Origin: Bacillus sp. N1-1
GTDB lineage: Bacteria > Bacillota > Bacilli > Bacillales > Guptibacillaceae
DNA: 64,000 bases
Assembly (NCBI RefSeq): GCF_009818105.1
Contig: NZ_CP046564.1
Location: 1-64,000, forward strand
Direction: 5' to 3'
The notes under the pieces were generated by a model, which worked only from the letters and a program-made list of their open reading frames with translations, had not been told where the DNA came from and did no database searches. Each line of letters opens with the position of its first letter. The first letter of the stretch is position 1. The translations under genes were made by a program, and so were the position numbers. Positions 49,831 through 62,266 of the stretch are shown here, in pieces.

Positions 49831-50656
49831 GCTTTATCTCGTCCCCACCCCCATAGGCAATTTAAACGATATGACCTTTCGTGCGATTCAGACCTTAAAA
49901 GACGCAGATCTTATTGCTGCAGAAGATACGAGACAATCCAAAAAATTGACGAATCACTTCGAAATTGAAACAAAGTTAATTAGTTATCATGAACATAACA
50001 AAGAATCGAGTGGCCATAAATTATTGGAGCGGTTAAGAGAAGGACAAACCATCGCCCTTATTAGTGATGCAGGAATGCCTGCTATTTCAGATCCTGGTTA
50101 TGAAATTGTATCTTCTTGCGTCGCTGAAAATATTCCTGTTATTCCGTTGCCAGGAGCAAATGCAGCGATTACTGCACTTATAGCATCAGGGTTACCGACC
50201 CAACATTTCTATTATTACGGTTTTCTCTCACGCCAGAAAAAGGAGAGAAAAAAGGAACTTTCTCATTTAAAAGGAATTCCTTCACCAATTTTATTCTATG
50301 AAGCCCCTCATCGGCTAAAGGAAATGATGAAAGCAATCCTTGAAGAACTTGGCGACAGAGAAGTTGTTATAGCAAGAGAATTAACGAAGCGGTATGAAGA
50401 ATTTATCCGTGGAACCGCAGAAGAAGTGTTAGTGTGGTGTGAACAGTCAGAGATTCGTGGTGAATTCTGCGTCATCGTTGAAGGTGGTAATGAAGAAGAG
50501 ACAAATGAAGAACATTGGTGGGCAAACCTTTCTGTCCAAGAACACGTTGAGCATTATATTAATGAGGGAATGAAAAGTAAAGATGCGATCAAGCAAGTAT
50601 CTGTTGAAAGAGAACTTCCGAAACGGGAGGTCTATCAGGTCTATCATGTCGAATAA
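49790..50656 (+). CDS. rsmI: 16S rRNA (cytidine1402-2'-O)-methyltransferase RsmI
   Basis: Methylates the ribose of C1402 in 16S rRNA. The 288-residue tetrapyrrole-methylase-fold enzyme has LVPTPIGNLNDMTFRAI near the N-terminus, EDTRQSKKL, ISDAGMPAISDPGYE and PLPGANAAITALIASGL. GAGAGG precedes the ATG, inside yazA. Its downstream hairpin is shared with convergent abrB. Confidence 0.95.
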   Translation: MWSQQSYKETETGKLYLVPTPIGNLNDMTFRAIQTLKDADLIAAEDTRQSKKLTNHFEIETKLISYHEHNKESSGHKLLERLREGQTIALISDAGMPAISDPGYEIVSSCVAENIPVIPLPGANAAITALIASGLPTQHFYYYGFLSRQKKERKKELSHLKGIPSPILFYEAPHRLKEMMKAILEELGDREVVIARELTKRYEEFIRGTAEEVLVWCEQSEIRGEFCVIVEGGNEEETNEEHWWANLSVQEHVEHYINEGMKSKDAIKQVSVERELPKREVYQVYHVE

Positions 50657-50664
50657 TCATGTCG

Positions 50665-50698
50665 AAAAAAAGCTCCTGCCGTAGGCAAGAGCTTTTGT
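50665..50698. terminator. Bidirectional terminator between rsmI and abrB
   Basis: AAAAGCTCCTGCC and GGCAAGAGCTTTT form a 12-of-13-pair stem around GTA. The run of seven T residues is on the minus strand, so it acts best for abrB. Confidence 0.75.
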
Positions 50699-50707
50699 AG
50701 ATTACTA

Positions 50708-50986
50708 TTATTTTGCAAGAGCTTTTTGAATTTCTTCCAATACTTGCTCTGCGCCTTCTTTGCTAAGGATAAGCTTGCCATTACCGATTGCAAGATTGTC
50801 ATCGGATACTTCACCAGTTACCTGGCAAGTCATGTTAGGCTTATACTTCTTTAGGATAATGCGCTCGTCGTCAACATAGATTTCAAGAGCGTCCTTTTCT
50901 GCAATACCAAGTGTACGGCGTAATTCGATCGGAATAACAACACGGCCAAGCTCGTCAACTTTACGTACAATACCAGTAGATTTCAT
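50708..50986 (-). CDS. abrB: Transition-state regulator AbrB
   Basis: A 92-residue DNA-binding protein that represses post-exponential genes. The N-terminal SpoVT/AbrB domain (TGIVRKVDELGRVVIPIELRR) is intact, as is the C-terminal multimerisation part. It sits between rsmI and metS as abrB does in B. subtilis, which favours AbrB over its paralogue Abh. GGGGAG precedes the ATG. A consensus promoter and tandem Spo0A boxes lie upstream. Confidence 0.95.
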   Translation of the reverse strand: MKSTGIVRKVDELGRVVIPIELRRTLGIAEKDALEIYVDDERIILKKYKPNMTCQVTGEVSDDNLAIGNGKLILSKEGAEQVLEEIQKALAK

Positions 50987-51021
50987 GTTTTATACTCCCC
51001 TATTCCCAATTTTTTATTAAT

Positions 51022-51038
51022 TACGTCAGGATTCGACA
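51022..51038 (-). promoter_or_regulatory. Tandem Spo0A boxes before abrB
   Basis: On the minus strand TGTCGAA-TCC-TGACGTA, the same layout as the B. subtilis abrB operator (TGTCGAA, three bases, TGACGAA), and like it just downstream of the promoter. Further TGTCGAA sites on the same strand lie at 51184-51190 and 51207-51213. Confidence 0.85.
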
Positions 51039-51060
51039 AATTTCTCTATTTATGTTCTAT

Positions 51061-51089
51061 ATAATACCAGTGTTTCCCATTAGCGTCAA
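51061..51089 (-). promoter_or_regulatory. abrB promoter
   Basis: On the minus strand TTGACG (51084-51089), 17-bp spacer, TATTAT (51061-51066). Confidence 0.85.
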
Positions 51090-51259
51090 TCCTTTTAAAT
51101 GGGTAAATATTTCCTAAAAAAGGTTCGTTAAGGGATTTATAGTACTATGAAATTTCCAAAACCTGACTTGCCTATATTAATAATTCGACAATTTTCTTGT
51201 AAATCCTTCGACATGAATTGTAAATTTGTGTAGGTAAAAAGGATTTGAGCTCCGCTTCC

Positions 51260-51288
51260 TTGCAATTATTCCTTAAATTAGTTATATT
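51260..51288 (+). promoter_or_regulatory. metS leader promoter
   Basis: TTGCAA (51260-51265), 17-bp spacer, TATATT (51283-51288). A transcript from it would begin near 51295, about 205 bases before metS. Confidence 0.65.
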
Positions 51289-51309
51289 TTGATGAAGAAG
51301 TGACGTACA

Positions 51310-51380
51310 TAGCGGAACGCAATTGCGGGCTGTAGTTAAAAGGTGCTAACGTTCTCGTCCAAAGTGGGACGGGAGCTTTT
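51310..51380 (+). promoter_or_regulatory. metS leader attenuator, T-box-like 3' part without Stem I
   Basis: After a hairpin centred on CGCAATTGCG (about 51322-51331) comes AAGGTGCTAACG, which resembles a degenerate T-box (TGCT in place of TGGN), then a terminator stem CTCGTCC / GGGACGGGAG with T5. Only about 60 bases separate the probable start from the terminator, too few for a Stem I. It may be a T-box remnant or another kind of attenuator. Confidence 0.45.
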
Positions 51381-51391
51381 TATCCAGTAGC

Positions 51392-53442
<2,051 letters not shown>

Positions 53443-53448
53443 TCACTC

Positions 53449-53482
53449 AAGACTCGGTCTTAATTAGACCGGGTCTTTTTTA
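53449..53482 (+). terminator. Terminator after metS
   Basis: Stem AAGACTCGGTCT (53449-53460) with AGACCGGGTCTT (53466-53477), one G-T pair, then a T-run. Confidence 0.9.
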
Positions 53483-53721
53483 CTTTTCATTTCACAATTT
53501 ATCCCTGTAAATAAATAGAGGATTTATGAGTGGGTTTCCTTCGCATGCGCATCATAAAAGCGAAGCGAACCATTATAAAAGGCCTTAATATACAGAATAT
53601 TCTAACTTATTTTCTGTTCGTTGTAAACAAATTGTAATTAAAATGAAACTGTTTAGACTTAGAAAAAAACTAGGACATTTGGTACACTAGCATCGTACTA
53701 GAGTGGAGAAGGAGTTTTGAC

Positions 53722-54492
53722 ATGCTATTCGACACACATACACATTTGAATGTTGAACAATTTTCCGAAGATCAACAAGAAGTGATTGAGCGAGCTCAAG
53801 CAGCAGGAGTCAGTAAGATGGTTGTGGTTGGTTTTGATCGTGAAACCATTACACAGGCTATGGCACTTGTAGAAAAGTATGATTTTCTTTACGCAGCAGT
53901 AGGTTGGCACCCTGTTGATGCAATTGACATGAAGGAGGAAGACCTCGAGTGGATTGAAGAACTTGCTGGTCATCCAAAAGTCGTTGCAATCGGCGAAATG
54001 GGCCTTGATTACCATTGGGACAAGTCACCTCATGACATACAAAAAGACGTTTTTCGTAAGCAAATTGCGCTTGCGAAAAGAGTGGATTTACCGATCATCA
54101 TACATAATCGTGAAGCGACGAGAGATGTCATTGATGTATTGAAGGAAGAAAATGCAGCAGATGTAGGCGGCATTATGCACTGTTTCGCTGGAACTGTAGA
54201 AGAGGCGAATGAGTGCCTTGAGATGAATTTCTACATTTCTCTTGGTGGTCCAGTGACATTTAAAAACGCTAAACTACCTAAGGAAGTTGCAAAAGAAATA
54301 CCAGTGGATCGTTTGCTTATTGAAACCGATTGTCCATTTTTAGCACCGCACCCAAACCGCGGTAAACGAAATGAGCCTGCTTATGTAAAGCTTGTAGCAG
54401 AGCAAATTGCGGAGTTAAAAGAAATTGACTACGAAGAATTAGCAAGAAGAACATCTGAAAATGCGATGAACCTATTTGGGATCAATCGCTAA
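53722..54492 (+). CDS. tatD: TatD-family metal-dependent deoxyribonuclease
   Basis: A 256-residue TIM-barrel hydrolase with DTHTHLN at the N-terminus, IGEMGLDYHW, IIHNREA, MHCFAGT and ETDCPFLAPHPNRGKRNEP, all metal-site motifs of TatD. Family members have 3'-5' DNase activity; the cellular role in Bacillus is not settled. It is YabD in the B. subtilis order, between metS and yabE. Confidence 0.94.
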   Translation: MLFDTHTHLNVEQFSEDQQEVIERAQAAGVSKMVVVGFDRETITQAMALVEKYDFLYAAVGWHPVDAIDMKEEDLEWIEELAGHPKVVAIGEMGLDYHWDKSPHDIQKDVFRKQIALAKRVDLPIIIHNREATRDVIDVLKEENAADVGGIMHCFAGTVEEANECLEMNFYISLGGPVTFKNAKLPKEVAKEIPVDRLLIETDCPFLAPHPNRGKRNEPAYVKLVAEQIAELKEIDYEELARRTSENAMNLFGINR

Positions 54493-54647
54493 TCAAAACC
54501 GTTGTCGTTAAAAAAAGAGATCATCTTATGCTTTTTGCAGAAACTTCCCCATCTAGAGTGAAGATAAAACCTTTTCTATTAATCTTGTAATAAGGGGATA
54601 AGTCAGAAGCTTTTCTTTATGAAACACAGTCGGTTCAAGGGGGATCT

Positions 54648-55952
54648 ATGACAATGAAATCGAACATGGAAAACTTTTTTGCTCGTCTTAAGGGCGGAAA
54701 GAACGTATTCATGATTTGCTTAAGTGTAATTGTACTAGGTTTAGTCTCCGGCTTTATCGTGTTTGAAACTACAAAAGCTTCGGTCACGCTTGTCCTTGAT
54801 GGGGAAGAGAAGTTAGTAGATACACATGCAGATACAGTTGCGGAGTTATTAAAAGATGAAAACTTGAGTCCTGATGCTCATGATTATTTAAGTCACGATT
54901 TATCAGCACAGCTGGATGCTGGTGACGTTATTGAATGGAAGCCGGCTTTTCAAGTAACGCTGTCGGTCAATGGAAATGATCAACAGGTCTGGTCAACGCA
55001 AGAGACCGTTAAAGGTTTTCTCGAAAATCAGAACATTGAGCTAAAAGAACATGATGAAATGTCTGTTTCACTCGATGATGAATTGAAGGAAGATATGACA
55101 ATTGCCGTTGATGAGGCGTTTAAAGTGGCTGTAAATGACGGTGGAAAACAGAATGATATTTGGACAACTTCGACTACGGTCGCTGGCTTTTTAGAACAGC
55201 AGAACATTCAACTTGGAGAACTTGATCGCGTAGAACCAGGAAAAAACGAGAATGTAAAAGCGAACTCGGAAATCAACGTGATTCGAGTAGAAAAGGTCAC
55301 CGATGTAGTGGAAGAACCAATCGACTATGCAACCATTAAGAAAAACGATAGCTCGATGCAAAAAGGAACTGAAAAAGTAGTAGAAGATGGACAAGAAGGC
55401 AAGCAAGAGAAACATTATGAAGTTGTTTTAGAAAACGGCAAAGAGATTTCACGTGAACTTAAGAAAACAGATGTTGTGAAGGAAAGCAGTGACAAAATTG
55501 TTGCTGTTGGAACTCAGGTGATTATGCAAACAGCTGTTAAAACGAGTAGCGATTCATCAACGCCTACTAAATCAACTAAGTCGTCGTCTAGCAAGCCTGA
55601 GCCTGCTGATGATGCGAAGAAGTCTGAACCAAAAGCTAAAAGTGAACCTGCTGGTAAAGCTGGTAAAGTTCTTAACGTATCAACAACAGCATACACAGCA
55701 AACTGTACAGGATGTTCAGGAATTACTTCGACTGGGTTTAACTTAAAGTCCAACCCTAATGCGAAAGTGATCGCGGTTGATCCAAGTGTTATTCCACTAG
55801 GCTCAAAAGTATTTGTTGAAGGATATGGAACGGCGATTGCTGCTGATACAGGGGGAGCAATCAAAGGAAACAAAATTGACGTCTTTTTCTCATCCAAGTC
55901 ACAGGCCTATGCATGGGGAAATAAGACCGTACAAATTACGATTCTCGATTAG
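54648..55952 (+). CDS. yabE: Secreted cell-wall protein YabE with G5 and 3D domains
   Basis: A 434-residue resuscitation-promoting-factor-like (Sps-type) protein. It has one N-terminal membrane segment (about 19-39), three DUF348 repeats (about 45-215), a G5 domain (about 220-295), a Ser/Lys/Pro linker and a C-terminal 3D domain with the three aspartates (VDPSVIPLG, ADTGGAIKG, IDVFF). It probably cleaves or binds peptidoglycan. An ATG at 54654 is an alternative start. The place between tatD and rnmV matches B. subtilis yabE. Confidence 0.93.
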   Translation: MTMKSNMENFFARLKGGKNVFMICLSVIVLGLVSGFIVFETTKASVTLVLDGEEKLVDTHADTVAELLKDENLSPDAHDYLSHDLSAQLDAGDVIEWKPAFQVTLSVNGNDQQVWSTQETVKGFLENQNIELKEHDEMSVSLDDELKEDMTIAVDEAFKVAVNDGGKQNDIWTTSTTVAGFLEQQNIQLGELDRVEPGKNENVKANSEINVIRVEKVTDVVEEPIDYATIKKNDSSMQKGTEKVVEDGQEGKQEKHYEVVLENGKEISRELKKTDVVKESSDKIVAVGTQVIMQTAVKTSSDSSTPTKSTKSSSSKPEPADDAKKSEPKAKSEPAGKAGKVLNVSTTAYTANCTGCSGITSTGFNLKSNPNAKVIAVDPSVIPLGSKVFVEGYGTAIAADTGGAIKGNKIDVFFSSKSQAYAWGNKTVQITILD

Positions 55953-55975
55953 TGATCGATCTATGATATGCTATT

Positions 55976-56012
55976 AACACAGAGTGAGGCAAATCTCTCT
56001 CTGTGTTTTTTG
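55976..56012 (+). terminator. Terminator after yabE
   Basis: AACACAGAG at 55976-55984 pairs with CTCTGTGTT at 55999-56007, with inner GAG/CTC pairs and a T-run. Confidence 0.85.
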
Positions 56013-56097
56013 TATGATAAAGAAAAGTTTAATGAGGAAAACTAAAAGAATTCACGCGTTATAAATAGAATCGGTTACGTATTATGGAGGAAACAAA

Positions 56098-57527
<1,430 letters not shown>

Positions 57528-57532
57528 TTTGA

Positions 57533-57558
57533 AAAAACACCTTAGAGGGTGTTTTTTT
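57533..57558 (+). terminator. Terminator after rsmA
   Basis: AAAAAACACC (57533-57542) pairs with GGTGTTTTTT (57549-57558). Confidence 0.85.
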
Positions 57559-57627
57559 GATTTTATTAATCCGATTTTGCTTTCGTAAGGTAAGGGCTGG
57601 TGACCACTCCTAAACAGTTCTAGAAAA

Positions 57628-57656
57628 ACATGTTTTCAAAAACTTCTCATATAGTA
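57628..57656 (+). promoter_or_regulatory. Sigma-K-like promoter for yabG
   Basis: ACA (57628-57630), 17 bases, CATATAGTA (57648-57656), matching the sigma-K pattern (AC, 16-17, CATANNNTA). yabG is a sigma-K gene in B. subtilis. Confidence 0.7.
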
Positions 57657-57707
57657 GAAAAAGGAGCCATCGTTTCGTTTAAAGGTCAAGCGGCGTGGAG
57701 GGAAGAG

Positions 57708-58586
57708 ATGACGATGAAAGAAGGAGATATCGTTGCAAGGCGTTCATACGGCTGTGATTTAATCTTCCGTGTTACGAGATTAAATGAAGCGAACAAGTCA
57801 GCAGAGCTCGTAGGTGAAGATATGAGGCTCATCGCAGACGCCCCATATGACGATCTCGTATTAATTGACTCAAGTGAACATAAAATGAGGCGAGAGCAGT
57901 CGAAAGAGAAAGAGGATTATTCGTTTCGCTTGTTCAGACAAGATTATCAGTTGTTACGTATGAAGCGAGAATATTCGGCTACTAGCCATTTTAAGAAAGA
58001 AACGAGTTTCTTTGAACTTCCAGGTAAAATTCTTCATATTGATGGCGATCCACTTTATCTAAGCAAATGTTTAGAAATGTATAAGCGTTTAGGGGTTCCA
58101 GTCTATGGTTTGTATATGAAAGAAAGTGAAATCCCTGAGAATATCATTAAATTAGTTAACAATGTAAGACCAGATATTCTAGTGATAACAGGACATGATG
58201 CGTATAGTAAACATAAAGGCGAAAAAAAAGATCTGCAGTCCTATCGCAACTCACGTTATTTTGTTCGTGCAGTAAAAGAAGTACGAAGCGTTTTTCCGAA
58301 CCTAGATCATCTTGTGATTTTTGCTGGTGCGTGCCAGTCTCATTTTGAATCATTAATTCGAGCGGGTGCTAATTTTGCAAGCTCACCTTCAAGGATTAAC
58401 ATCCACATGTTGGATCCCGTTTTTATTGTGTCTAAAATCGCGCTCACGTCATTTACTGATCATGTGAACGTTTGGGATGCTCTAAGGAATACGTTAACCG
58501 GTGAAGATGGCCTTGGAGGCGTTGAAACGAAAGGAATACTGCGAACTGGCATGCCTATGAAAGAAAATGAAGATTATTCAGAGTGA
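57708..58586 (+). CDS. yabG: Spore coat-processing protease YabG
   Basis: A 292-residue sporulation protease that trims coat proteins in B. subtilis. Characteristic segments are KEGDIVARRSYG, DILVITGHDAYSKHKG and the near-invariant FAGACQSHFESLIRAGANFASSP, which holds the candidate catalytic cysteine and histidine. GGAGGG at 57697-57702 selects the ATG at 57708; an ATG at 57630 lies upstream of the promoter's -10 and is rejected. It is transcribed alone. Confidence 0.94.
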   Translation: MTMKEGDIVARRSYGCDLIFRVTRLNEANKSAELVGEDMRLIADAPYDDLVLIDSSEHKMRREQSKEKEDYSFRLFRQDYQLLRMKREYSATSHFKKETSFFELPGKILHIDGDPLYLSKCLEMYKRLGVPVYGLYMKESEIPENIIKLVNNVRPDILVITGHDAYSKHKGEKKDLQSYRNSRYFVRAVKEVRSVFPNLDHLVIFAGACQSHFESLIRAGANFASSPSRINIHMLDPVFIVSKIALTSFTDHVNVWDALRNTLTGEDGLGGVETKGILRTGMPMKENEDYSE

Positions 58587-58777
58587 AAGAACGGATGGTA
58601 GCGATACTCATCCGTTTTCTTTTTTTATTCTATATTTTAAGTTTATGGGAAAGAAGTGTGTCAGAAAAAGACATGCTATTTTTAAAAAACGCCTATAAAT
58701 AAACAGTTTTCATCGATTACACATATTTTTCGACAAATTAAGAAATAATAAAAATGCACATCAGTAGTAAATAACAA

Positions 58778-58848
58778 TTGACATTGTTTTTGCTTCGTTG
58801 TTATAATTTAAGTTTTATTTGACAAGATGATGCAAAAGATGTTATAAT
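58778..58848 (+). promoter_or_regulatory. Tandem strong promoters for veg
   Basis: P1: TTGACA (58778-58783), TATAAT (58802-58807). P2: TTGACA (58819-58824), TATAAT (58843-58848). Both have perfect hexamers and 18-bp spacers, 41 bp apart. The B. subtilis veg promoter is likewise very strong. Confidence 0.85.
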
Positions 58849-58873
58849 TTGTCTAAGTGAGGTGGAGGTTCCG

Positions 58874-59131
58874 ATGGCAAAAACGATTATTGAGATCAAA
58901 CAAACGTTACAATCTCAGGTTGGCAAACGCTTGACCTTAAAGGCAAACGGAGGTCGCAGAAAGACAATTCAACGTTCAGGCATCCTTGAAGAAACCTACC
59001 CGGCAGTGTTCATAGTTAAGCTGGATCAGGACACTAACGCATTTGAGCGCGTGTCGTACAGCTACACAGATATTCTTACAGATACAGTACAAATTACATT
59101 TAATGAAGAACAAGCGGCAGTAAGCGGTTAA
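58874..59131 (+). CDS. veg: Veg protein
   Basis: An 85-residue protein of the Veg family ([48 protein letters not shown]). B. subtilis Veg stimulates biofilm matrix genes. GGTGGAGG (58861-58868) is five bases before the ATG at 58874; a GTG inside that site is not the start. Very strong tandem promoters precede it, and its stop codon is inside the terminator stem. Confidence 0.96.
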   Translation: MAKTIIEIKQTLQSQVGKRLTLKANGGRRKTIQRSGILEETYPAVFIVKLDQDTNAFERVSYSYTDILTDTVQITFNEEQAAVSG

Positions 59132-59155
59132 GGCATTTGGTCTAACTGCTTTTTT
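59123..59155 (+). terminator. Terminator overlapping the end of veg
   Basis: AGCGGTTA (59123-59130) with TAACTGCT (59143-59150), one G-T pair, then T-run. Confidence 0.75.
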
Positions 59156-59265
59156 GCTTTCTTTAGAAAGATTTATTCCCTTTTATGGTTACATATTCGT
59201 AGTATAATGGTTGCTTTCTATCCTCAAACTAAGCGTGTCACAGGATAGAAAGGAGCTTGATTCGC

Positions 59266-59448
59266 ATGGCGAGACGTAGAGGGATTATGTCCGATCATTT
59301 GAAAGAAGAAATTGCGAAAGAGCTTGGATTTTATGATACGGTTCAGAAAGAAGGTTGGGGAGGAATTAAAGCTCGCGATGCAGGTAACATCGTGAAGCGT
59401 GCGATTCAACTAGCAGAAGAACAGCTTGGAAACCAACAAAAACACTGA
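59266..59448 (+). CDS. sspF: Alpha/beta-type small acid-soluble spore protein SspF
   Basis: A 60-residue DNA-binding spore protein with the SASP pattern [15 protein letters not shown] (near 13-27) and [12 protein letters not shown]. It coats and protects spore DNA. The ATG at 59266 ([10 protein letters not shown]) fits family length; a TTG at 59257 adjoins AAGGAG and is less likely. It is preceded by veg and followed by ispE as in B. subtilis. Confidence 0.94.
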   Translation: MARRRGIMSDHLKEEIAKELGFYDTVQKEGWGGIKARDAGNIVKRAIQLAEEQLGNQQKH

Positions 59449-59462
59449 ACCCTGTGACGATT

Positions 59463-59492
59463 GCCCCTGGCTAATAGCCGGGGGCTTTTTTT
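59463..59492 (+). terminator. Terminator after sspF
   Basis: GC-rich ten-base stem GCCCCTGGCT / AGCCGGGGGC with AAT loop and T7. Confidence 0.92.
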
Positions 59493-59611
59493 GTTGTGAA
59501 ATGCTGCTACGCTCCTTCTTAATCTGTTTCTTTCTTTTAGGGTTGTTGTGTTACAATAATTCACAGTAAGTTAAAATGTCGAACGGTAGGACGAAAATGT
59601 AGGTGAACGAG

Positions 59612-60481
59612 ATGAGAAAAAAATTGAGTGTGAAAGCGCCGGCGAAGATAAACTTAGCACTTGATGTGCTTCATAAACGACCTGATGGCTTTCATGAAGT
59701 GGAAATGGTTATGACGAATGTAGATCTGGCGGACCGTCTTGAGTTAACCGAGCTAAGACGGAATGAAATCATTATTGAATCCACTAGTGGTTTTGTACCT
59801 GATGATCAGAGAAATTTAGCGTTTCAAGCGGCAGCCCTCCTCAAAAAGAAATTTAACATCCGACAGGGAATTGCCATCAAAATCGATAAGCAAATTCCTG
59901 TAGCAGCTGGATTAGCTGGAGGAAGTAGTGATGCGGCAGCAACGTTAAGAGGTCTTAATGAACTTTGGGAATTAGGACTTACTTATGATGAACTTGCTGA
60001 TATAGGTTCTGAGATTGGCTCAGACGTGGCTTTTTGCGTTTATGGAGGTACGGCCCTTGCCAAGGGACGAGGAGAGATTATCAAGCCGATCGATGCACCT
60101 CCTCCGTGCTGGGTCATTCTTGCGAAACCTTCGATTGGGGTTTCCACAGCAGAAGTTTATCGACGTCTTCGTACGAGTGAAATGAATCATCCTGATGTAA
60201 AAGGAATGATGCAAGCGATTGAGGACAAAAATTACGAAGCCATTTGTGACCTTCTCGGAAATGTTTTAGAAGATGTGACATTAAAACTTCATCCGGAAGT
60301 GCGTCAAATCAAAGAGAAAATGGAAAGTCTAGGTGCTGATGGGGTCCTTATGAGTGGAAGTGGACCAACTGTCTTTGGACTAACCCGTCACGAATCAAGA
60401 ATGCAGCGAATTTATAATGGATTACGAGGCTTTTGTGGTCAAGTGTATGCGGTTCGTCTGCTAGGTGAGAAGAACCCTTGA
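59612..60481 (+). CDS. ispE: 4-diphosphocytidyl-2-C-methyl-D-erythritol kinase
   Basis: A step of the non-mevalonate isoprenoid pathway. The 289-residue GHMP kinase starts [22 protein letters not shown], has the ATP-binding [20 protein letters not shown] and the C-terminal [17 protein letters not shown] (59601-59605) lies six bases before the ATG at 59612; the in-frame GTG at 59603 is inside that site. purR follows. Confidence 0.96.
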   Translation: MRKKLSVKAPAKINLALDVLHKRPDGFHEVEMVMTNVDLADRLELTELRRNEIIIESTSGFVPDDQRNLAFQAAALLKKKFNIRQGIAIKIDKQIPVAAGLAGGSSDAAATLRGLNELWELGLTYDELADIGSEIGSDVAFCVYGGTALAKGRGEIIKPIDAPPPCWVILAKPSIGVSTAEVYRRLRTSEMNHPDVKGMMQAIEDKNYEAICDLLGNVLEDVTLKLHPEVRQIKEKMESLGADGVLMSGSGPTVFGLTRHESRMQRIYNGLRGFCGQVYAVRLLGEKNP

Positions 60482-60483
60482 AT

Positions 60484-60527
60484 AAATCCGTACATTAGTG
60501 ATATATTATGAGTAATTATTCGGATTT
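60484..60527 (+). promoter_or_regulatory. Paired PurBoxes at the purR promoter
   Basis: AAATCCGTACATT (60484-60496) matches the PurBox (AWWWCCGAACWWT) at 12 of 13 positions, and on the minus strand AAATCCGAATAAT (60515-60527) also matches 12 of 13. They face each other across 18 bases that contain a TATATT/TATTAT candidate -10. Autoregulation by PurR is inferred. Confidence 0.7.
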
Positions 60528-60543
60528 TTTTGGAGGTTCTTCT

Positions 60544-61398
60544 ATGAAGATGAAACGGAGTTCTCGGTTAGTGGACATGACAAGGTATATGTTAGAGCAT
60601 CCACACCGCTTAGTTTCACTAACTTATTTCTCAGAGCGCTATGGCGCAGCTAAATCTTCAATCAGCGAAGATTTGGTTATTATTAAAGAAAATTTTGAGC
60701 AACAGGGTGTCGGATCGTTATTGACTGTTCCTGGTGCAGCTGGTGGTGTTCGATACATGCCGCTCATCAGTGATGAAGAAGCAGACCGCGTCGTTGGAGA
60801 GCTGTGTGATTTCTTAGAAAGTCCTGATCGCCTTCTCCCGGGTGGGTATTTGTATTTAACTGATATCTTAGGAAATCCAGAAATTATGAACCAGGTTGGA
60901 CGTCTTTTCGCATCTGTCTTCGCTGACCGTAAAATTGATTGCGTGATGACTGTTGCGACAAAAGGGATTCCACTTGCGTATGCAGCTGCCAGTCACCTTA
61001 ACGTTCCAGTTGTTATCGTAAGGCGTGATAGCAAGGTGACGGAAGGCTCAACGGTAAGTATTAACTATGTATCAGGCTCATCCAAACGAATTCAAACGAT
61101 GGCTCTTGCTCGTAGGAGTTTGAAGCCTGGCGCTAATGTCCTAATCGTGGACGACTTCATGAAAGCAGGTGGAACGATTCAAGGAATGGTAAACCTTCTT
61201 GAAGAGTTCCAGGCTGACGTAGCTGGAATAGGCGTTCTCGTTGAAGCGGAAGGTGAAGGAGAAGAACGATTGGTAGAAGAGTATGTCTCGATGATGAACC
61301 TAGGTGGAGTCGATATGAAAGAGCGTTCGATTCAGGTAGCACCAGGAAACTACAAAAAATTTCTTGCGCGATTAACTGAAGGAGTGGAGAACGAATGA
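60544..61398 (+). CDS. purR: Purine operon repressor PurR
   Basis: A 284-residue regulator with an N-terminal winged helix (about 1-74; [14 protein letters not shown]) fused to a phosphoribosyltransferase-like domain with the PRPP loop [13 protein letters not shown]. In B. subtilis PRPP relieves its binding at PurBoxes. GGAGG at 60532-60536 picks the ATG at 60544; an ATG at 60508 lies within the operator. ridA overlaps its stop by four bases. prs, which makes PRPP, is downstream. Confidence 0.96.
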   Translation: MKMKRSSRLVDMTRYMLEHPHRLVSLTYFSERYGAAKSSISEDLVIIKENFEQQGVGSLLTVPGAAGGVRYMPLISDEEADRVVGELCDFLESPDRLLPGGYLYLTDILGNPEIMNQVGRLFASVFADRKIDCVMTVATKGIPLAYAAASHLNVPVVIVRRDSKVTEGSTVSINYVSGSSKRIQTMALARRSLKPGANVLIVDDFMKAGGTIQGMVNLLEEFQADVAGIGVLVEAEGEGEERLVEEYVSMMNLGGVDMKERSIQVAPGNYKKFLARLTEGVENE

Positions 61399-61769
61399 AA
61401 ACTGTCTACACGAAATCAGCACCAGAAGCAATTGGCCCTTATTCACAAGGAATGATCGTTAACAACTTGTTTTATAGCTCGGGTCAAATTCCTTTACGAG
61501 CAGATGGAACATTTGTTGATGGCGCAATTGAAGAGCAGACACATCAAGTCTTTTCGAATGTAAAAGCTGTTCTTGAAGCTGCGGGGTCATCACTTAATCG
61601 CGTTGTGAAAACAACCGTGTACATCCAGGATATGAATCAATTTGGAGCGATTAATGAAATATACGGGGAATACTTTGATACACACAAGCCAGCGCGGTCC
61701 TGTGTTGAAGTAGCGCGACTTCCTAAAGACGCCCTTATTGAAATAGAAGTGATTGCCTTAGTCGGTTAA
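61395..61769 (+). CDS. ridA: Enamine/imine deaminase RidA (YabJ)
   Basis: A 124-residue Rid-family trimeric protein that hydrolyses reactive enamines and imines. It has the conserved [32 protein letters not shown] and the arginine in KPARSCVEV. Its ATG overlaps the purR stop, as in B. subtilis, where YabJ is needed for full purine repression. Confidence 0.96.
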   Translation: MKTVYTKSAPEAIGPYSQGMIVNNLFYSSGQIPLRADGTFVDGAIEEQTHQVFSNVKAVLEAAGSSLNRVVKTTVYIQDMNQFGAINEIYGEYFDTHKPARSCVEVARLPKDALIEIEVIALVG

Positions 61770-61776
61770 TCAAGTT

Positions 61777-61807
61777 GACGCACTCATTTACTGGGTGCGT
61801 CTTTTTT
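61777..61807 (+). terminator. Terminator after ridA
   Basis: GACGCAC (61777-61783) pairs with GTGCGTC (61795-61801), then T6. Confidence 0.85.
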
Positions 61808-61901
61808 AATGATTTCTCTGTTTAGATTCTCTCATTTGTGTCGAACATGGATTTTATGAGCTGCTAACAGCAAATTTTTATAACATTTTTTATATTTAGA
61901 A

Positions 61902-61930
61902 GAAGGATTTGTTGAGTATAAGTTGAATAG
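61902..61930 (+). promoter_or_regulatory. Sigma-H promoter for spoVG
   Basis: GAAGGATTT (61902-61910), 11 bases, GTTGAATAG (61922-61930), matching the sigma-H pattern RNAGGAWWW-N11/12-RNNGAATWW. B. subtilis spoVG is a classic sigma-H gene. Confidence 0.85.
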
Positions 61931-61973
61931 TGCATATATGCTCTAATTAATGGAAAAAGGTGGTGCACTCGAG

Positions 61974-62264
61974 TTGGAAATTACAGATGTTCGCCTACGT
62001 CGTGTGAATACGGAAGGACGCATGCGCGCAATCGCTTCCATCACAATGGATCATGAATTCGTCGTTCATGATATTCGCGTTATTGATGGGAATAACGGCA
62101 TGTTTGTAGCGATGCCAAGCAAAAGAACTCCAGATGGAGAGTTTCGCGATATCGCTCATCCAATTTCCTCGAATACAAGGGAAAAGATTCAAACTGCAGT
62201 TTTAGCTGAATACCATCGTGTTGGTGAAATGGAAGCAGCTTATGAAGAAGCAGGAGCTTCCTGA
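61974..62264 (+). CDS. spoVG: Septation/sporulation regulator SpoVG
   Basis: A 96-residue nucleic-acid-binding protein ([48 protein letters not shown]) that affects sporulation and septation. The start is TTG at 61974 after AAGGTGG (61957-61963), which matches the family N-terminus; an in-frame ATG at 61950 has no ribosome site. A sigma-H promoter precedes it and a strong terminator follows. Confidence 0.96.
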   Translation: MEITDVRLRRVNTEGRMRAIASITMDHEFVVHDIRVIDGNNGMFVAMPSKRTPDGEFRDIAHPISSNTREKIQTAVLAEYHRVGEMEAAYEEAGAS

Positions 62265-62266
62265 TT

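Noticed and set aside
51296..51380. A complete methionine T-box upstream of metS
   Set aside because: No Stem I or ATG specifier loop, and the T-box core is TGCT rather than TGGN; reported only as T-box-like.
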